A stretch of DNA of 64,000 nucleotides from Flavobacterium lipolyticum. GTDB lineage: Bacteria; Bacteroidota; Bacteroidia; Flavobacteriales; Flavobacteriaceae. Location of the stretch: positions 186,001 through 250,000 of the forward strand of contig NZ_JAJJMN010000003.1 of NCBI RefSeq assembly GCF_020905335.1, written 5' to 3'. Below the pieces are notes generated by a model. That model saw nothing but the letters and a program-made list of their open reading frames with translations. It did no database searches and was not told the DNA's origin. The position numbers and the translations under genes are program-made. Shown piece after piece: positions 8,293 through 17,629 of this stretch. How positions within the stretch are numbered: the first letter of the stretch is position 1; the number at the start of each line of letters is the position of its first letter.

Positions 8293-9174
8293 ATGTTATT
8301 AAATAGAAGAATATCGCTTTTGTACTTTGTTAATGAGATTAGATCACAGATTGTACTGATCGTATTATTTGCGATATCAATTGGACTGCTCGACATGCAT
8401 CCCTTATTTCAACAAGTATCTCTGCCGTTAAGTATTCCGGCATTAGTAGGTACTGCGGTTTCTCTTCTTCTTGCTTTTCGGACAGCGCAATCGTACGAAA
8501 GATGGTGGGAAGCCCGAACCGTTTGGGGAGCGATAGTAAATGATTCCAGGACTTTAATTCGGCAAATAATCCAGTTTACATCAAAAGAAAATAAAGAGAT
8601 TGCTGATGCTTTTACAGAAAGACAGATCATCTGGCTTTATGCATTGGGAGAGTCATTGCGCAAACAGCCGTTTTCATCAAGGGTACAGACTTATCTTGAT
8701 ACTTTTCAGATCAAAGCATCTAATATCCCAAATGCTTTGTTGGATAAGCACTCTCTGAACATTGCAGAATTGGCGTCACAAGGACTAATTTCAGAGTTTA
8801 AACAGGTGCAGTTAAATGAAACATTAGCCAGACTTTGCGACAGTATGGGGAAATGTGAACGTTTAAAAAATACCGTTTTTCCAAAATCATATAGTGTATT
8901 AGTTCATACCCTGATCTATGTATTTGCAGCGATACTTCCTTTTGGACTCGAAGATTCACAGCTGGTGGTAGAGATTCTTATAACGATATTGATTCCTGTT
9001 CTGTTTATTTCCATAGAAAAAACAGCGATTATAATGCAGGATCCTTTTGAGAATACGCCTGTTGATACACCAATGACTTCGTTGGCAAAAACAATCGAGA
9101 TCAATCTGCTTGAAATGACTGGGGCAGAAAATATACCTGTAAAGGAAAAAAATGAGCTTTATTACGAGATGTAA
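8293..9174 (+). CDS. Bestrophin-like family membrane protein
   Basis: This 293-residue protein belongs to the bestrophin/UPF0187 (YneE) family, pentameric anion or cation channels of the inner membrane. N-terminal transmembrane segments at about residues 15-35 and 42-60 are followed by the family signature SLLLAFRTAQSYERWWEAR and VWGAIVNDSRTL. Further hydrophobic segments lie near residues 205-240. Length and order fit the family. A TATATTTG -7-like box occurs at 8240-8247. The MgtC-like gene follows 37 bp later on the same strand, which hints at a shared role in ion or membrane-potential homeostasis. Confidence 0.88.
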   Translation: MLLNRRISLLYFVNEIRSQIVLIVLFAISIGLLDMHPLFQQVSLPLSIPALVGTAVSLLLAFRTAQSYERWWEARTVWGAIVNDSRTLIRQIIQFTSKENKEIADAFTERQIIWLYALGESLRKQPFSSRVQTYLDTFQIKASNIPNALLDKHSLNIAELASQGLISEFKQVQLNETLARLCDSMGKCERLKNTVFPKSYSVLVHTLIYVFAAILPFGLEDSQLVVEILITILIPVLFISIEKTAIIMQDPFENTPVDTPMTSLAKTIEINLLEMTGAENIPVKEKNELYYEM

Positions 9175-9211
9175 TAAACTTAAAATGGAGCCTTAAAAAA
9201 AGTATTTCATC

Positions 9212-9667
9212 ATGGATATAGAGTTTGAACTGTTACTATCTGCCAAACTACTGTTGGCGCTTTTATTGGGAGGAATTATTGGTATTGAGAGAGAAAGAGA
9301 ACAGCAGAATGCGGGTGTGCGAACTTTTGCGTGTATCTGTGTGGCTTCTTGTCTGTTTGTTTCTATTGCTGCCCATCTCACCGAGGATAAATCGGCTATT
9401 GCCAGAATGCTTGCGGCTATTGCAACGGGACTAGGTTTTATAGGGGCAGGGCTAATTTTTAGAGATGAAAAAAATCTACCTAAGGGATTAACCACTGCAT
9501 CGGGTTTATGGACAACTTCGGCTGTAGGTATGGCCATCGCGCTCAATATGTTTGTTATCGCCATCTGCTCGACAGCCATTATCCTTTTCATTTTTACAAT
9601 TAATCAATTCTCCTGGTACAGAAAGTTTGTGGGGAAATTATTTAAAGATAAAAACCTGAAAAAGTAA
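9212..9667 (+). CDS. MgtC/SapB family protein
   Basis: This 151-residue inner-membrane protein has four hydrophobic segments. It shows the family hallmarks GGIIGIEREREQQNAGVRT (about 19-37), GLGFIGAGLIFRD (about 74-86) and GLTTASGLWTTSAVGMA (about 92-108). It matches the short MgtC/SapB form without the C-terminal cytoplasmic domain of Salmonella MgtC. Family members modulate F-ATPase or magnesium stress responses. It lies 37 bp after the bestrophin-like gene, likely in one transcript. Confidence 0.9.
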   Translation: MDIEFELLLSAKLLLALLLGGIIGIEREREQQNAGVRTFACICVASCLFVSIAAHLTEDKSAIARMLAAIATGLGFIGAGLIFRDEKNLPKGLTTASGLWTTSAVGMAIALNMFVIAICSTAIILFIFTINQFSWYRKFVGKLFKDKNLKK

Positions 9668-10097
9668 TCTAAAAAAATAACTTAGGTATTGAGTGTGAAA
9701 TTACTGAGAATCACAAAAAGAGATTTCTTTCAACAATGTAAATTTGTATTTTTAATTCATCTATAAGACAGTAAGAAATTAAAAAAGAAATAGCATTGGT
9801 CACAAAAATGGAAAACGTACAAACTACGGGAACTGTAAAAATTGAAAAAGATCAAAGCAAAAGAAACTATTTGCAATTGGCCGAAGGTTCAGCAGGTTCA
9901 AACCTAAAAGCGGGGCTTTTCAAAAAGAATCAGTAAGTTTTGAAATTTCACGCTGAAACTTTTTTTATAAATTAGGATTGTGTGACTCGTTAATTTGTAC
10001 TATGTTAACCCTAAATTGGCATATGTTATCTGATTGTGCATGAAATAGTATTAAGATAGAATAATCTCCTATTTTTAATGAAATTTCAACAAAAAAC
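9668..10097. other. Interval with a small ORF and a -7 box
   Basis: The interval contains a TAAATTTG -7-type box at 9739-9746 and the 42-codon frame at 9808-9936 (listed separately). No terminator or other structure was recognised. Confidence 0.5.
9808..9936 (+). CDS. Possible 42-residue small protein
   Basis: An ATG at 9808 after an A-rich leader opens a 42-codon frame. The peptide starts MENVQTTGTVKIEKDQSK and ends AGLFKKNQ. It is hydrophilic, Lys-rich and Gly/Ser-containing (AEGSAGSN), with normal-looking amino-acid use and no membrane segment. A TAAATTTG -7-like box lies about 60 bp upstream, so it could have its own promoter. It precedes the hydroxyproline operon by 160 bp. No family is recognised. 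Conservation in related genomes would decide whether it is translated. Confidence 0.4.
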   Translation: MENVQTTGTVKIEKDQSKRNYLQLAEGSAGSNLKAGLFKKNQ

Positions 10098-11072
10098 ATG
10101 CAACCAATATCGCTTATTTCAGATCATTTTATTGAAGAAAAATGTAATTTTAAAGAACTTATAGAAAAACTTCGGGCCGGATTTTCGGGTTCGGGTATCA
10201 GCGTGCCTATGCGCCATCATCATGATTATCCTAATCCGGAAGAAGGTAAAGATTCTACACTGTTGCTAATGCCCGCATTCCAATCGGGTAAGGATTTAGG
10301 AGTAAAAATAGTGACGGTAAGTCCCAATAATGGTAAATATGACCTGCCTTCCATTCAGGGAACTTATATTTATCTCGACGGACACAAAGGAAATATAAAG
10401 GCAATTCTCGATGCAAAATCACTAACAGGGAAACGGACTGCAGCAACCTCTGCTTTGGCAAGCAGCTATCTTTCGAGAAAAGACTCCTCGTCTATGTTGA
10501 TGATTGGTACTGGAGCATTGGCCATCAATTTAATTCAGGCGCATGCCAGTGTGAGACCTATAAAAGAGGTTTATGTTTGGGGAAGAACTATAGAAAAGGC
10601 ACAATTGGTTTGCCATGCACTCAAAAATTTTCCATTTACTTGCAAAGCCGTTTCAACTATAGAAGAAGTTATTTCTCAGGTTGCTATCATTTCGTCAGCG
10701 ACTTTATCGCCAGTTCCGCTTGTTTTTGGAAAATGGCTGAAAGCAGGACAGCATTTAGATCTTGTTGGAGCCTACAAAAAAGACATGCGTGAGGCCGATG
10801 ACGAGGCGGTTCTAAAATCGAGCCTGTTTTTGGATACCTATCAGGGCGGACTAAAGGAAAGCGGCGATATTTTGATTCCGCTAACAACAGGCATTATCAC
10901 AGAAGAAACTATTAAAGCCGATTTGTTTGAATTGTGCAGTACTGTAAAACCGGGCAGAACCTCTGAGACTGAAATTACTTATTTTAAGTCGGTTGGACAT
11001 GCTTTAGAAGACCTTGTCGCAGCCGGATATTTTTATGAAGCGTATAATTTAAAAGCACCAAAGAATGTCTAG
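10098..11072 (+). CDS. Ornithine cyclodeaminase / mu-crystallin family, likely delta1-pyrroline-2-carboxylate reductase
   Basis: This 324-residue NAD(P)-binding protein is of the OCD/mu-crystallin family. The N-terminal part has the substrate-loop region VPMRHHHDYP. The central Rossmann motif is GTGALAINLIQAH (about residues 138-150), followed by the dinucleotide strand EVYVWGRT. A second family stretch, LDLVGAYKKDMREADD, lies near residue 219. The adjoining gene is a trans-3-hydroxy-L-proline dehydratase whose product is delta1-pyrroline-2-carboxylate. The most economical role is therefore NAD(P)H-dependent reduction of that imine to L-proline, rather than ornithine deamination. The reading frame overlaps the next gene by 8 bp, indicating translational coupling. 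Confidence 0.82.
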   Translation: MQPISLISDHFIEEKCNFKELIEKLRAGFSGSGISVPMRHHHDYPNPEEGKDSTLLLMPAFQSGKDLGVKIVTVSPNNGKYDLPSIQGTYIYLDGHKGNIKAILDAKSLTGKRTAATSALASSYLSRKDSSSMLMIGTGALAINLIQAHASVRPIKEVYVWGRTIEKAQLVCHALKNFPFTCKAVSTIEEVISQVAIISSATLSPVPLVFGKWLKAGQHLDLVGAYKKDMREADDEAVLKSSLFLDTYQGGLKESGDILIPLTTGIITEETIKADLFELCSTVKPGRTSETEITYFKSVGHALEDLVAAGYFYEAYNLKAPKNV

Positions 11073-12132
11073 TACCTACCAAAATATTTGTAATAATATC
11101 GATTATAAAGCAGATGCTTCCGTCCTGCAGATCAAAACAATTGATATGCATACAGGGGGAGAGCCCTTGCGCGTAATTGTTTCCGGTTTTCCGAAATTGA
11201 AAGGAAATACTGTTTTAGAATACAGAAGAGATATAAAAGAAAATTACGATTATTTAAGAACGGCATTGATGTTTGAGCCTCGCGGTCATGCCGATATGTA
11301 CGGTTGTATTTTACTTCCGCCAAATGATGAGGATGCAGATTTTGGTATTCTTTTTATGCATAACGAAGGATACAGCAGTATGTGTGGTCATGCCATTATT
11401 GCTATAAGTACTTTGGCAGCAAAAATGAAATGGATCACCGTAAAAGAAGGTGAGAATGAATTGAAAATTGATGCCCCGTGCGGTCGGATTTTTTCGTTTG
11501 TGACGGTAGCAAATGGAGAAGTAACGGGAGTACGGTTTCATTGTGTTCCAAGTTTTGCCGTAGGTTTAGATCGTGTTGTAAATGTTGAGGCCATTGGTGA
11601 TGTCGTTTATGATTTGGCTTATGGAGGTGCTTTTTATGCTTATGTTGATTTGAGAAAAAATACACATTTGAATTTTGGATTAACGGAAGAAAATTACCGA
11701 ACCATTATTCAAACCGGGGTCGATATCAAACATGCCGTAATGAAGCAGGATGCCGAAATTCTGCATCCGTTTGAAGAAGATTTGAGTTTTTTATACGGAA
11801 CTATTTTTATCGATGAACCGCTGAATGGTACTAACCACAGCCGAAATGTTTGTGTTTTTGCCGATGGAGAAGTCGATCGCTCGCCAACAGGTTCCGGTGT
11901 TTCCGGAAGAATTGCGATTGAAAAAGCCAGAAATGCTATCAACTCGGGTGAAGTTATTACGATAGAAAGTATAACAGGAAGTACTTTTAAAGGATCACTT
12001 GTCAGAGAAGAAAAATTTGGTCCTTTCAAAGCTGTAATTCCGCAAGTGGAAGGGACGGCTTTTGTAACAGGAGTAAACACGTTTTTAATAGATCCAAAAG
12101 ACCCTATGAAGAATGGTTTTATACTAAGATAA
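11065..12132 (+). CDS. Proline racemase superfamily, predicted trans-3-hydroxy-L-proline dehydratase
   Basis: This 355-residue protein is of the proline racemase fold. Racemases and 4-hydroxyproline epimerases use two catalytic Cys. Here the first is present (SSMCGHAII, Cys-107), but the second position is Thr (DRSPTGSGVSG, Thr-275). A Cys/Thr pair is the signature of trans-3-hydroxy-L-proline dehydratase, which eliminates water to give delta1-pyrroline-2-carboxylate. MHTGGEPLRV near the N-terminus is also conserved in the family. The upstream reductase gene supplies the second step to L-proline. The specific call rests on the active-site residues plus the neighbour. Confidence 0.85.
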   Translation: MSSTYQNICNNIDYKADASVLQIKTIDMHTGGEPLRVIVSGFPKLKGNTVLEYRRDIKENYDYLRTALMFEPRGHADMYGCILLPPNDEDADFGILFMHNEGYSSMCGHAIIAISTLAAKMKWITVKEGENELKIDAPCGRIFSFVTVANGEVTGVRFHCVPSFAVGLDRVVNVEAIGDVVYDLAYGGAFYAYVDLRKNTHLNFGLTEENYRTIIQTGVDIKHAVMKQDAEILHPFEEDLSFLYGTIFIDEPLNGTNHSRNVCVFADGEVDRSPTGSGVSGRIAIEKARNAINSGEVITIESITGSTFKGSLVREEKFGPFKAVIPQVEGTAFVTGVNTFLIDPKDPMKNGFILR

Positions 12133-12177
12133 TCCAGAATCACAATTAGTATAAGATTGGGAATTTCTAAGGAAAAA

Positions 12178-12226
12178 AAACTCTCCATAAGCTTTCAAAT
12201 CAGAAAGCCTATGGAGAGTTTTTTTT
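12178..12226 (+). terminator. Rho-independent terminator
   Basis: AAACTCTCCATA (from 12178) pairs with TATGGAGAGTTT (ending near 12222), with an inner GCTTTC/GAAAGC stem, followed by nine or more Ts. It ends the hydroxyproline operon. Confidence 0.9.
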
Positions 12227-13007
12227 TATTCAAACACGATTTAGAAAAATTGAATCTTTTATTTTTATTTTTTGATGTAACCAAATTAATTCTATTTTTA
12301 ACGACCTTTTCCGTCCTTTGATATTCCATCTAAAAGTAGTGATTTTAAAAGGGAACAAAAAATGTTAAAGAGTTTCAGTGTAGCGTTTGAATTAAGATAT
12401 AAAAATGACTTTATTTGTATAAGTATAATCAATAGGTAAGATTTTTTTATAAGATTTTTCTCTTGTTATTTGAGTTAATTTTGATTTTAAATCAAATGAA
12501 AGAAAAGTATTACGTTAATAAAATGTTAGGAAATATGATTATTTTAAATAAAGTATTTATTTTGCCCAAAATTCTAAATTTCTTCTAAATTGAACCATTG
12601 CTTTACTTGTCATTAAAGGTTATTATATGAGAATCGAAAAAAAAATTAACAAGGTTTCGGAAGACGGATTATGTAAATTATCCGTTTTTTCGAATGTTTC
12701 CGTTTTTTTTTCGTTTTTCTTTCAAACGGCTTTTTATTATTGGTACTCAAAAATTGCCAGTTTCATTTCAGTTTACTTTTTTAAGATTTTATTTCCCTTA
12801 CGTAAAGGGGGATCATTTGTGTTATTTTACTTAGTATATCTTTTACTTTTCTCCAAAAGATGGATAGGTACTTAAACGGTTATGGATTTTTTAATCTCCT
12901 CTTCATTTTAATTACAAAACTTTGCGGAGGGAATGAGCGATAATTGTTAAATCGCTTTCCTCTTAAAAAAATAAGCAGCCTTTAAATTTACCATAACAAA
13001 CAACACA
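12227..13007. other. AT-rich interval, no supported gene
   Basis: A weak hairpin (ACGGAT...ATCCGT then Ts) lies near 12663-12690. An 82-codon plus-strand frame at 12627-12875 starts at this hairpin and is Phe/Ser/Tyr-rich, like translated AT-rich non-coding DNA, so it is not called. The last stretch should contain the promoter of the PAP2/EptA operon, but I cannot place it. Confidence 0.5.
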
Positions 13008-13835
13008 ATGAATACTAGTATTATTAAAAATTATTCTAAACTTAAGTTCTCCTTATATTTTTTGCCCTTATTCTGTTTAGCTGCTCTAGTACTGTTTCTT
13101 TATTATGAGAATGCTTTAAGTGTTTATAATTACGCACAAATTCAAAAAAGCACCTTTCTTTATATTAATTCCCATTTAGGGCTTTATCCTAATTTACAAT
13201 ACAATCTTACTCAATTAGGAGATGCTTCGATTTTTTTATCCTTCTTAGCCCTTTTTATACTCTATGCACCCAAATTATGGGAAGCTTTGCTGTCGGGTTT
13301 ATTATTTTCGCTATTATTTTCCTGTCCGTTAAAAGCAATATTTGGTGTTCCAAGACCTGCCGTAATTTTTAATAATGAAATTACCTGTATTATGGGAAGA
13401 AAATTATGTGGCTTCAATAGTTTGCCTTCAGGACATTCGATTGTAGTTTTTACTGTATTGACCATTATCTTATTTGCCTTTATGCCGCAGCGATTGAAAT
13501 TTAAAATTCTGTGGTCTGTATCGATCATTACGATAGGATTTATTTTAGCATTTACACGAGTAGGTGTAGGGGCACATTATCCCCTTGATGTAATTACAGG
13601 AAGTATTCTGGGTTATATTTCCGGAATCTCAGGTATTTTTATCAGCAGAAAATATAAAATAGGAGCCTGGATTAACAATGATAAGTACTATCCAATTTTT
13701 ATTGCATTGTTTATCATTTGTTGTATTTGCTTGGTCGGCAAAATTATTAAAGAAAATTTGATTATATATTATCTTTCGTTTATTAGCTTAGCAGTCTCAC
13801 TTTATAAGATCACTTATGTTTACGTTAAAAAATAA
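13008..13835 (+). CDS. PAP2 family membrane phosphatase (LpxE-like)
   Basis: This 275-residue polytopic inner-membrane protein has the full PAP2 signature: KAIFGVPRP (K-x6-RP, about 103-111), LPSGHS (about 138-143) and TRVGVGAHYPLD (R-x5-H-x3-D, about 180-191), with membrane segments around them. PAP2 enzymes dephosphorylate lipids facing the periplasm. The stop overlaps the start of the EptA-like gene by 20 bp. In other bacteria the pairing of a lipid A phosphatase (LpxE) with a phosphoethanolamine transferase remodels lipid A. Lipid A is therefore the likely substrate here, although undecaprenyl pyrophosphate or PgpB-like activity is possible. Confidence 0.85.
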   Translation: MNTSIIKNYSKLKFSLYFLPLFCLAALVLFLYYENALSVYNYAQIQKSTFLYINSHLGLYPNLQYNLTQLGDASIFLSFLALFILYAPKLWEALLSGLLFSLLFSCPLKAIFGVPRPAVIFNNEITCIMGRKLCGFNSLPSGHSIVVFTVLTIILFAFMPQRLKFKILWSVSIITIGFILAFTRVGVGAHYPLDVITGSILGYISGISGIFISRKYKIGAWINNDKYYPIFIALFIICCICLVGKIIKENLIIYYLSFISLAVSLYKITYVYVKK

Positions 13836-15342
13836 TTTAAGAATAACTCATTTTGTCCTATTGATGAGTTTTTTGATTTTTTTGTTCTTCCACCTGCCGT
13901 TTTACACCTTTGTTTTTAACAATGTCGATTATAAAAGTCTAAACGGTATTGTTTTGATTGTGAGTTTGGTAATTCTAATGCTGGTTCTTAATGCATTTGT
14001 TTTATACCTCTTGTTTTCGCTCTCTCGTCATGTCGGGAAAGTTTTGCTGATCTTGTTTTTTATTGTTAGTTCAATTGCAGTCTACTTTGTGAATACGTAT
14101 AGTGTCATCATTGACGAAAGTATGATTGGCAATATTTTGAATACCAATTACGAAGAATCCAGCAGTTTTTTTTCCTTTAAAGTAATTTTGTATGTAATTT
14201 TTCTTGGAATTATTCCGAGTATTTACATTGCAAAGGTTAAAATAACCAAGGTACCATGGAAGGAGTTTTCAATCACTTCTTCACTAACTTTAGTATTTAT
14301 TGCCGTTTTGATATTTGTTAATGCCAGCAATTGGCTTTGGATTGACAAAAATTCGAAACGACTTGGAGGTCTTGCAATGCCATGGTCTTATTCGGTTAAT
14401 ACACCGCTATTTTACATTCATAAGTTCAAGAAAAATGAAAAGGAAATTTTGCTGCCCAATGCTGTTATAAAAGATAACGAGAAATCGGTTGTAGTTTTGG
14501 TTATCGGAGAATCGGCCAGAAGGCAAAATTTTTCTCTTTATGGCTATAAGAAAAACACCAATCCGTTACTTTCTAAAACAGAAAATGTATTTCATTTTAA
14601 TGCCAATTCGTGTGCAACATATACTACTGCAGGTGTAAAATGTATTTTAGAGCATAAAAACAGCGATGATCTCTATGAAATCTTGCCCAATTATTTATAC
14701 CGAAATAATGTTGAAGTGATTTGGAGAACGACCAATTGGGGCGAACCGCCAGTTCATATAAAGAATTATCAAAACAAGGAAGCATTAAAAGCCGACTGTA
14801 AAGGTGTGGAATGCGATTATGATGAGGTTTTATTAAGAGGATTAAAAGAGCAGATTCAGGCGAGTAAAAAGAATAAAATACTAATTGTGCTCCATACCAG
14901 TACAAGTCACGGACCTACATACAGTAAAAAATATCCACCACAATTTGAGACGTTTAAACCAGTCTGTAATAGTGTTGAATTGGGTAAATGTTCTCAAAAT
15001 GAACTTCTTAATGCTTATGATAATACGATTGTGTATACCGATTATATACTTCATAGCGTAATTGAGGATTTAAAAGAATTAAAAGAATACAAAAGCACCA
15101 TGATTTTTGTTTCAGATCACGGAGAATCTTTAGGAGAGAAAAATCTTTACATGCACGGTGTGCCTATTAGCATTGCCCCTAAAGAGCAATATGAGATTCC
15201 GTTTATTGTTTGGGTATCTGACAATTCAAAACAGCTTAAGCCTAATGAAACATTGACTCAAAACCATGTTTTTCATAGTGTTCTAAAATTTCTTAATGTC
15301 GAAAGTCCGGTTTATGATGAGAAAATGAACATTTTTAAATAA
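13816..15342 (+). CDS. EptA/Mcr-like phosphoethanolamine transferase
   Basis: This 508-residue protein has an N-terminal domain of about five transmembrane helices (residues 10-175) and a periplasmic sulfatase-fold domain. VIGESARRQNFSLYGY (from about 229) carries the metal-binding Glu. CATYTTAGVKC (266-276) has the nucleophile region: Thr-270 aligns with the catalytic Thr of EptA/Mcr, and the two Cys are spaced 10 apart as in their disulfide. FVSDHGESLGEKNLYMHG provides the Asp/His zinc ligands. Family members move phosphoethanolamine from phosphatidylethanolamine to lipid A and can lower polymyxin sensitivity. It is coupled to the upstream PAP2 gene. Confidence 0.88.
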   Translation: MFTLKNNLRITHFVLLMSFLIFLFFHLPFYTFVFNNVDYKSLNGIVLIVSLVILMLVLNAFVLYLLFSLSRHVGKVLLILFFIVSSIAVYFVNTYSVIIDESMIGNILNTNYEESSSFFSFKVILYVIFLGIIPSIYIAKVKITKVPWKEFSITSSLTLVFIAVLIFVNASNWLWIDKNSKRLGGLAMPWSYSVNTPLFYIHKFKKNEKEILLPNAVIKDNEKSVVVLVIGESARRQNFSLYGYKKNTNPLLSKTENVFHFNANSCATYTTAGVKCILEHKNSDDLYEILPNYLYRNNVEVIWRTTNWGEPPVHIKNYQNKEALKADCKGVECDYDEVLLRGLKEQIQASKKNKILIVLHTSTSHGPTYSKKYPPQFETFKPVCNSVELGKCSQNELLNAYDNTIVYTDYILHSVIEDLKELKEYKSTMIFVSDHGESLGEKNLYMHGVPISIAPKEQYEIPFIVWVSDNSKQLKPNETLTQNHVFHSVLKFLNVESPVYDEKMNIFK

Positions 15343-15358
15343 GAAGTATTTGTGGCTT

Positions 15359-15419
15359 TGTCGCAGCTGTGGTAACTTGTTATCTCAGCCATTTCTAATT
15401 GAGTTGGACAGCTGCGACA
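15359..15419. repeat. Inverted repeat, possible terminator of EptA operon
   Basis: TGTCGCAGCTGT (15359-15370) and ACAGCTGCGACA (15408-15419) are perfect 12-bp arms with a 37-nt loop, starting 16 bp after the EptA-like stop codon. There is no T run, so a weak or factor-assisted terminator or a repeat element is possible. Confidence 0.6.
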
Positions 15420-15463
15420 GAAGCAGATATTGACCATAAAAAGAATTTTTGAATACTTAGTTT

Positions 15464-15481
15464 AACCCGTTGGGTGTAATT
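15464..15481. repeat. Dispersed repeat AACCCGTTGGGTGTAATT
   Basis: Seventeen of eighteen bases are shared with 47911-47928, in an unrelated intergenic region more than 32 kb away. It is likely one end of a multi-copy intergenic element. Confidence 0.6.
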
Positions 15482-15906
15482 ATTTTTAAAAATAGGAGAA
15501 AAAGAGACTTTCTTTCTGTAAAAAAATTGATGTCTCTATTCGTTAAATATTTTTTTTGCACGCAGATCTTGCAGATTGCTTCGCCTGTTTGCTATCGCTC
15601 GAGTCTGCAGATTTTCTAAATTTTTTAATCCGTTAATCTGTGGCTATTCTTTAAACACCTAAACATAGACTCTCTTATTTAAAATTAGGGCGTTTTACAT
15701 TTCACTTCTTATTTTTTTCGGAGAATCTATGTCTTTATGTGTTAAATGATTTTTGCCAACAGGCTTATTTTAATTTTTTTTGATCAGAGGGATAAAAAAT
15801 CTGCTTTCTACCAATTAAAACAGGTAGAACTACGCTTAAAAATCACAGTTTTAGTGAGTTTATTTGTTGTTACCAATAACATATCAAACAAATAAACTCC
15901 CTAATT

Positions 15907-17628
15907 ATGGAAAACTACTTACACGGCCTACTCGACGAAGAGAATGACCCAATTATTCAACAATATTTAAAATACATAGACGAAGGAATTCCCCGTACGG
16001 ATAAACCAAAAGACGTATTGATCATTGGTGCCGGAATGGCCGGAATGGTCGCAGCGGCTATGTTAAAGGAGGCTGGCCATAAGGTTACAATAGTGGAATC
16101 TAATACCCGTGTTGGCGGACGAATTAAGACTTTCCGCAATTCTAAGGACAAAAAATATTTTGCAGACGATACCGTTTATGGCGAAGCCGGAGCAATGCGT
16201 ATCCCGACCATACATCAGATGGTACTCAAATACATCGATAAACTAGGACTTAAAACAGAGCCTTTCTATTATTTGTCTGTCGATAAAGCCCAGGCAATTG
16301 CATATCAGGCGGATCCTGACGAATCAAAACCAGAGGTTACAAGAAATTCTCTTTTCTATATCAACCGAAAACGTGTGGTTCAAAACGTATATTTTCCAAA
16401 GGATGCGAGTGAAATTGTCGATGTAAACCAATTGCTTGACTTTCATTTGGACAGTAGTGAAAACATGCGCGCAGACCAGTTAATGGCCAGTTTGATCAAT
16501 CCGCTTAAAGATTTTATTGCAGAAGATCCGAAGAAAAACTGGCCTTTGCTTATCGATCGTTACGGAGAATATTCGATGCGTCGTTTCCTGAAAGAAAATT
16601 CAAAGTATTCAGAAAATGCGATCGAAATGATTGGCGTTATCCAAAACCTGGAATCCAGAATGGCTTATGATTTTATCCAGAGTTTTATAGAACAGAATAT
16701 TATTAAGGATTCTACGCGATTTATGGAAATTGTAGGTGGATGTGACAAGCTGCCTAATGCCTTTTTTAAAGCTCATAGGCTAGAAGAAAATACCTATTTC
16801 GATTGCAGGATGACAAAAATGATGCTTGTCGGTGACAAGGTTAAAATAGAAGTAGATATAGAAGTGCAGCGTAACTCCCAGTTTTATGAAGATGCAGGAT
16901 TCAAAGTATTAGATACCCCTGTTAGTGATATGGAATTTGATGAAGTAATTGTCAGCATACCATTTTCGGCATTAAGGCACGTTTATGTAACACCACAATT
17001 CGAGCAACAGAAACGAAAAGCAATCCGGGAACTGCATTATGATTCTGCTACTAAAATATTGCTTGAATTTCGTGAAAAATGGTGGCAGGAAGCTCCGTAT
17101 AATATCGTTGGCGGTGGTACCATTACGGATTTCTCTAACCGTTTTACGTATTATCCGAGTAATGATTTGGGAAGTAACGGGCATGGTGTAGTATTGGCGT
17201 CCTATTGCTGGTCAGACGAAGCGAGCCGCTGGGACTCTATGGATGATGATGACCGATATTTCTATGCACTGAAAAATCTGGCCATCATACACAGCGATGA
17301 TGTGAAAGAGCAGCAGCGTATTATCGACCTTGCTGTAATCAGCTCTAGCATCAAAGACCGCAAAGGAAAAACCGGAAAATTAATAGGCGCTGCAACACAA
17401 AGCTGGATGCGCGATCCTTATGCTTTTGGCGAAGCGGCAATCTTCAACCCGGGTCAGTTGCAGTTATTACAACGCCATATCATTTCGACAGAATGGAATG
17501 GAAAAGCACATTTTGCGGGGGAACACACTTCCCTAAAACATGCCTGGATAGAAGGTGCTATCGAATCGGGAATTCGTACCGCACTGGAAGTCAACGAAAA
17601 TATAGGTAATCTTAATAACCCGATTTAA
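15907..17628 (+). CDS. FAD-dependent amine / L-amino acid oxidase family
   Basis: This 573-residue flavoprotein is of the flavin amine oxidase family. The ADP-binding motif is [17 protein letters not shown] with [14 protein letters not shown] (about residues 38-78). GEAGAMRIP follows, and the C-terminal FAD contact is [21 protein letters not shown]. It has no signal peptide. Family members oxidise L-amino acids to 2-keto acids with release of ammonia and hydrogen peroxide. The next gene starts 1 bp after the stop and encodes a thiamine-diphosphate 2-keto-acid decarboxylase, so the pair would turn an amino acid into an aldehyde. Which amino acid cannot be told; aromatic or branched-chain ones are common for both families. 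Confidence 0.85.
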   Translation: MENYLHGLLDEENDPIIQQYLKYIDEGIPRTDKPKDVLIIGAGMAGMVAAAMLKEAGHKVTIVESNTRVGGRIKTFRNSKDKKYFADDTVYGEAGAMRIPTIHQMVLKYIDKLGLKTEPFYYLSVDKAQAIAYQADPDESKPEVTRNSLFYINRKRVVQNVYFPKDASEIVDVNQLLDFHLDSSENMRADQLMASLINPLKDFIAEDPKKNWPLLIDRYGEYSMRRFLKENSKYSENAIEMIGVIQNLESRMAYDFIQSFIEQNIIKDSTRFMEIVGGCDKLPNAFFKAHRLEENTYFDCRMTKMMLVGDKVKIEVDIEVQRNSQFYEDAGFKVLDTPVSDMEFDEVIVSIPFSALRHVYVTPQFEQQKRKAIRELHYDSATKILLEFREKWWQEAPYNIVGGGTITDFSNRFTYYPSNDLGSNGHGVVLASYCWSDEASRWDSMDDDDRYFYALKNLAIIHSDDVKEQQRIIDLAVISSSIKDRKGKTGKLIGAATQSWMRDPYAFGEAAIFNPGQLQLLQRHIISTEWNGKAHFAGEHTSLKHAWIEGAIESGIRTALEVNENIGNLNNPI

Positions 17629-17629
17629 G

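Larger units (their letters stand above)
15343..15906. other. Intergenic repeats
   Basis: This interval has no gene. It holds a 12-bp inverted repeat (15359-15419), a copy of an AACCCGTTG-type dispersed repeat (15464-15481), and several degenerate stretches (for example around 15557-15650 and 15715-15750) that look like multi-copy Flavobacterium intergenic repeats. A promoter for the amino-oxidase operon is expected at its right end but is not recognised. Confidence 0.5.

Noticed and set aside
9193..9591. Antisense frame opposite the MgtC-like gene
   Set aside because: It mirrors the strongly biased membrane-protein codons of the real gene and has no features of its own.
11709..12188. Long antisense frame (159 codons) opposite the hydroxyproline dehydratase gene
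   Set aside because: The plus-strand gene has full family motifs; the antisense frame is a codon-bias shadow and extends into the terminator.
12627..12875. 82-codon plus-strand frame in an AT-rich gap
   Set aside because: Composition is that of translated T-rich DNA, it runs over a hairpin and a poly-T tract, and no domain is visible.
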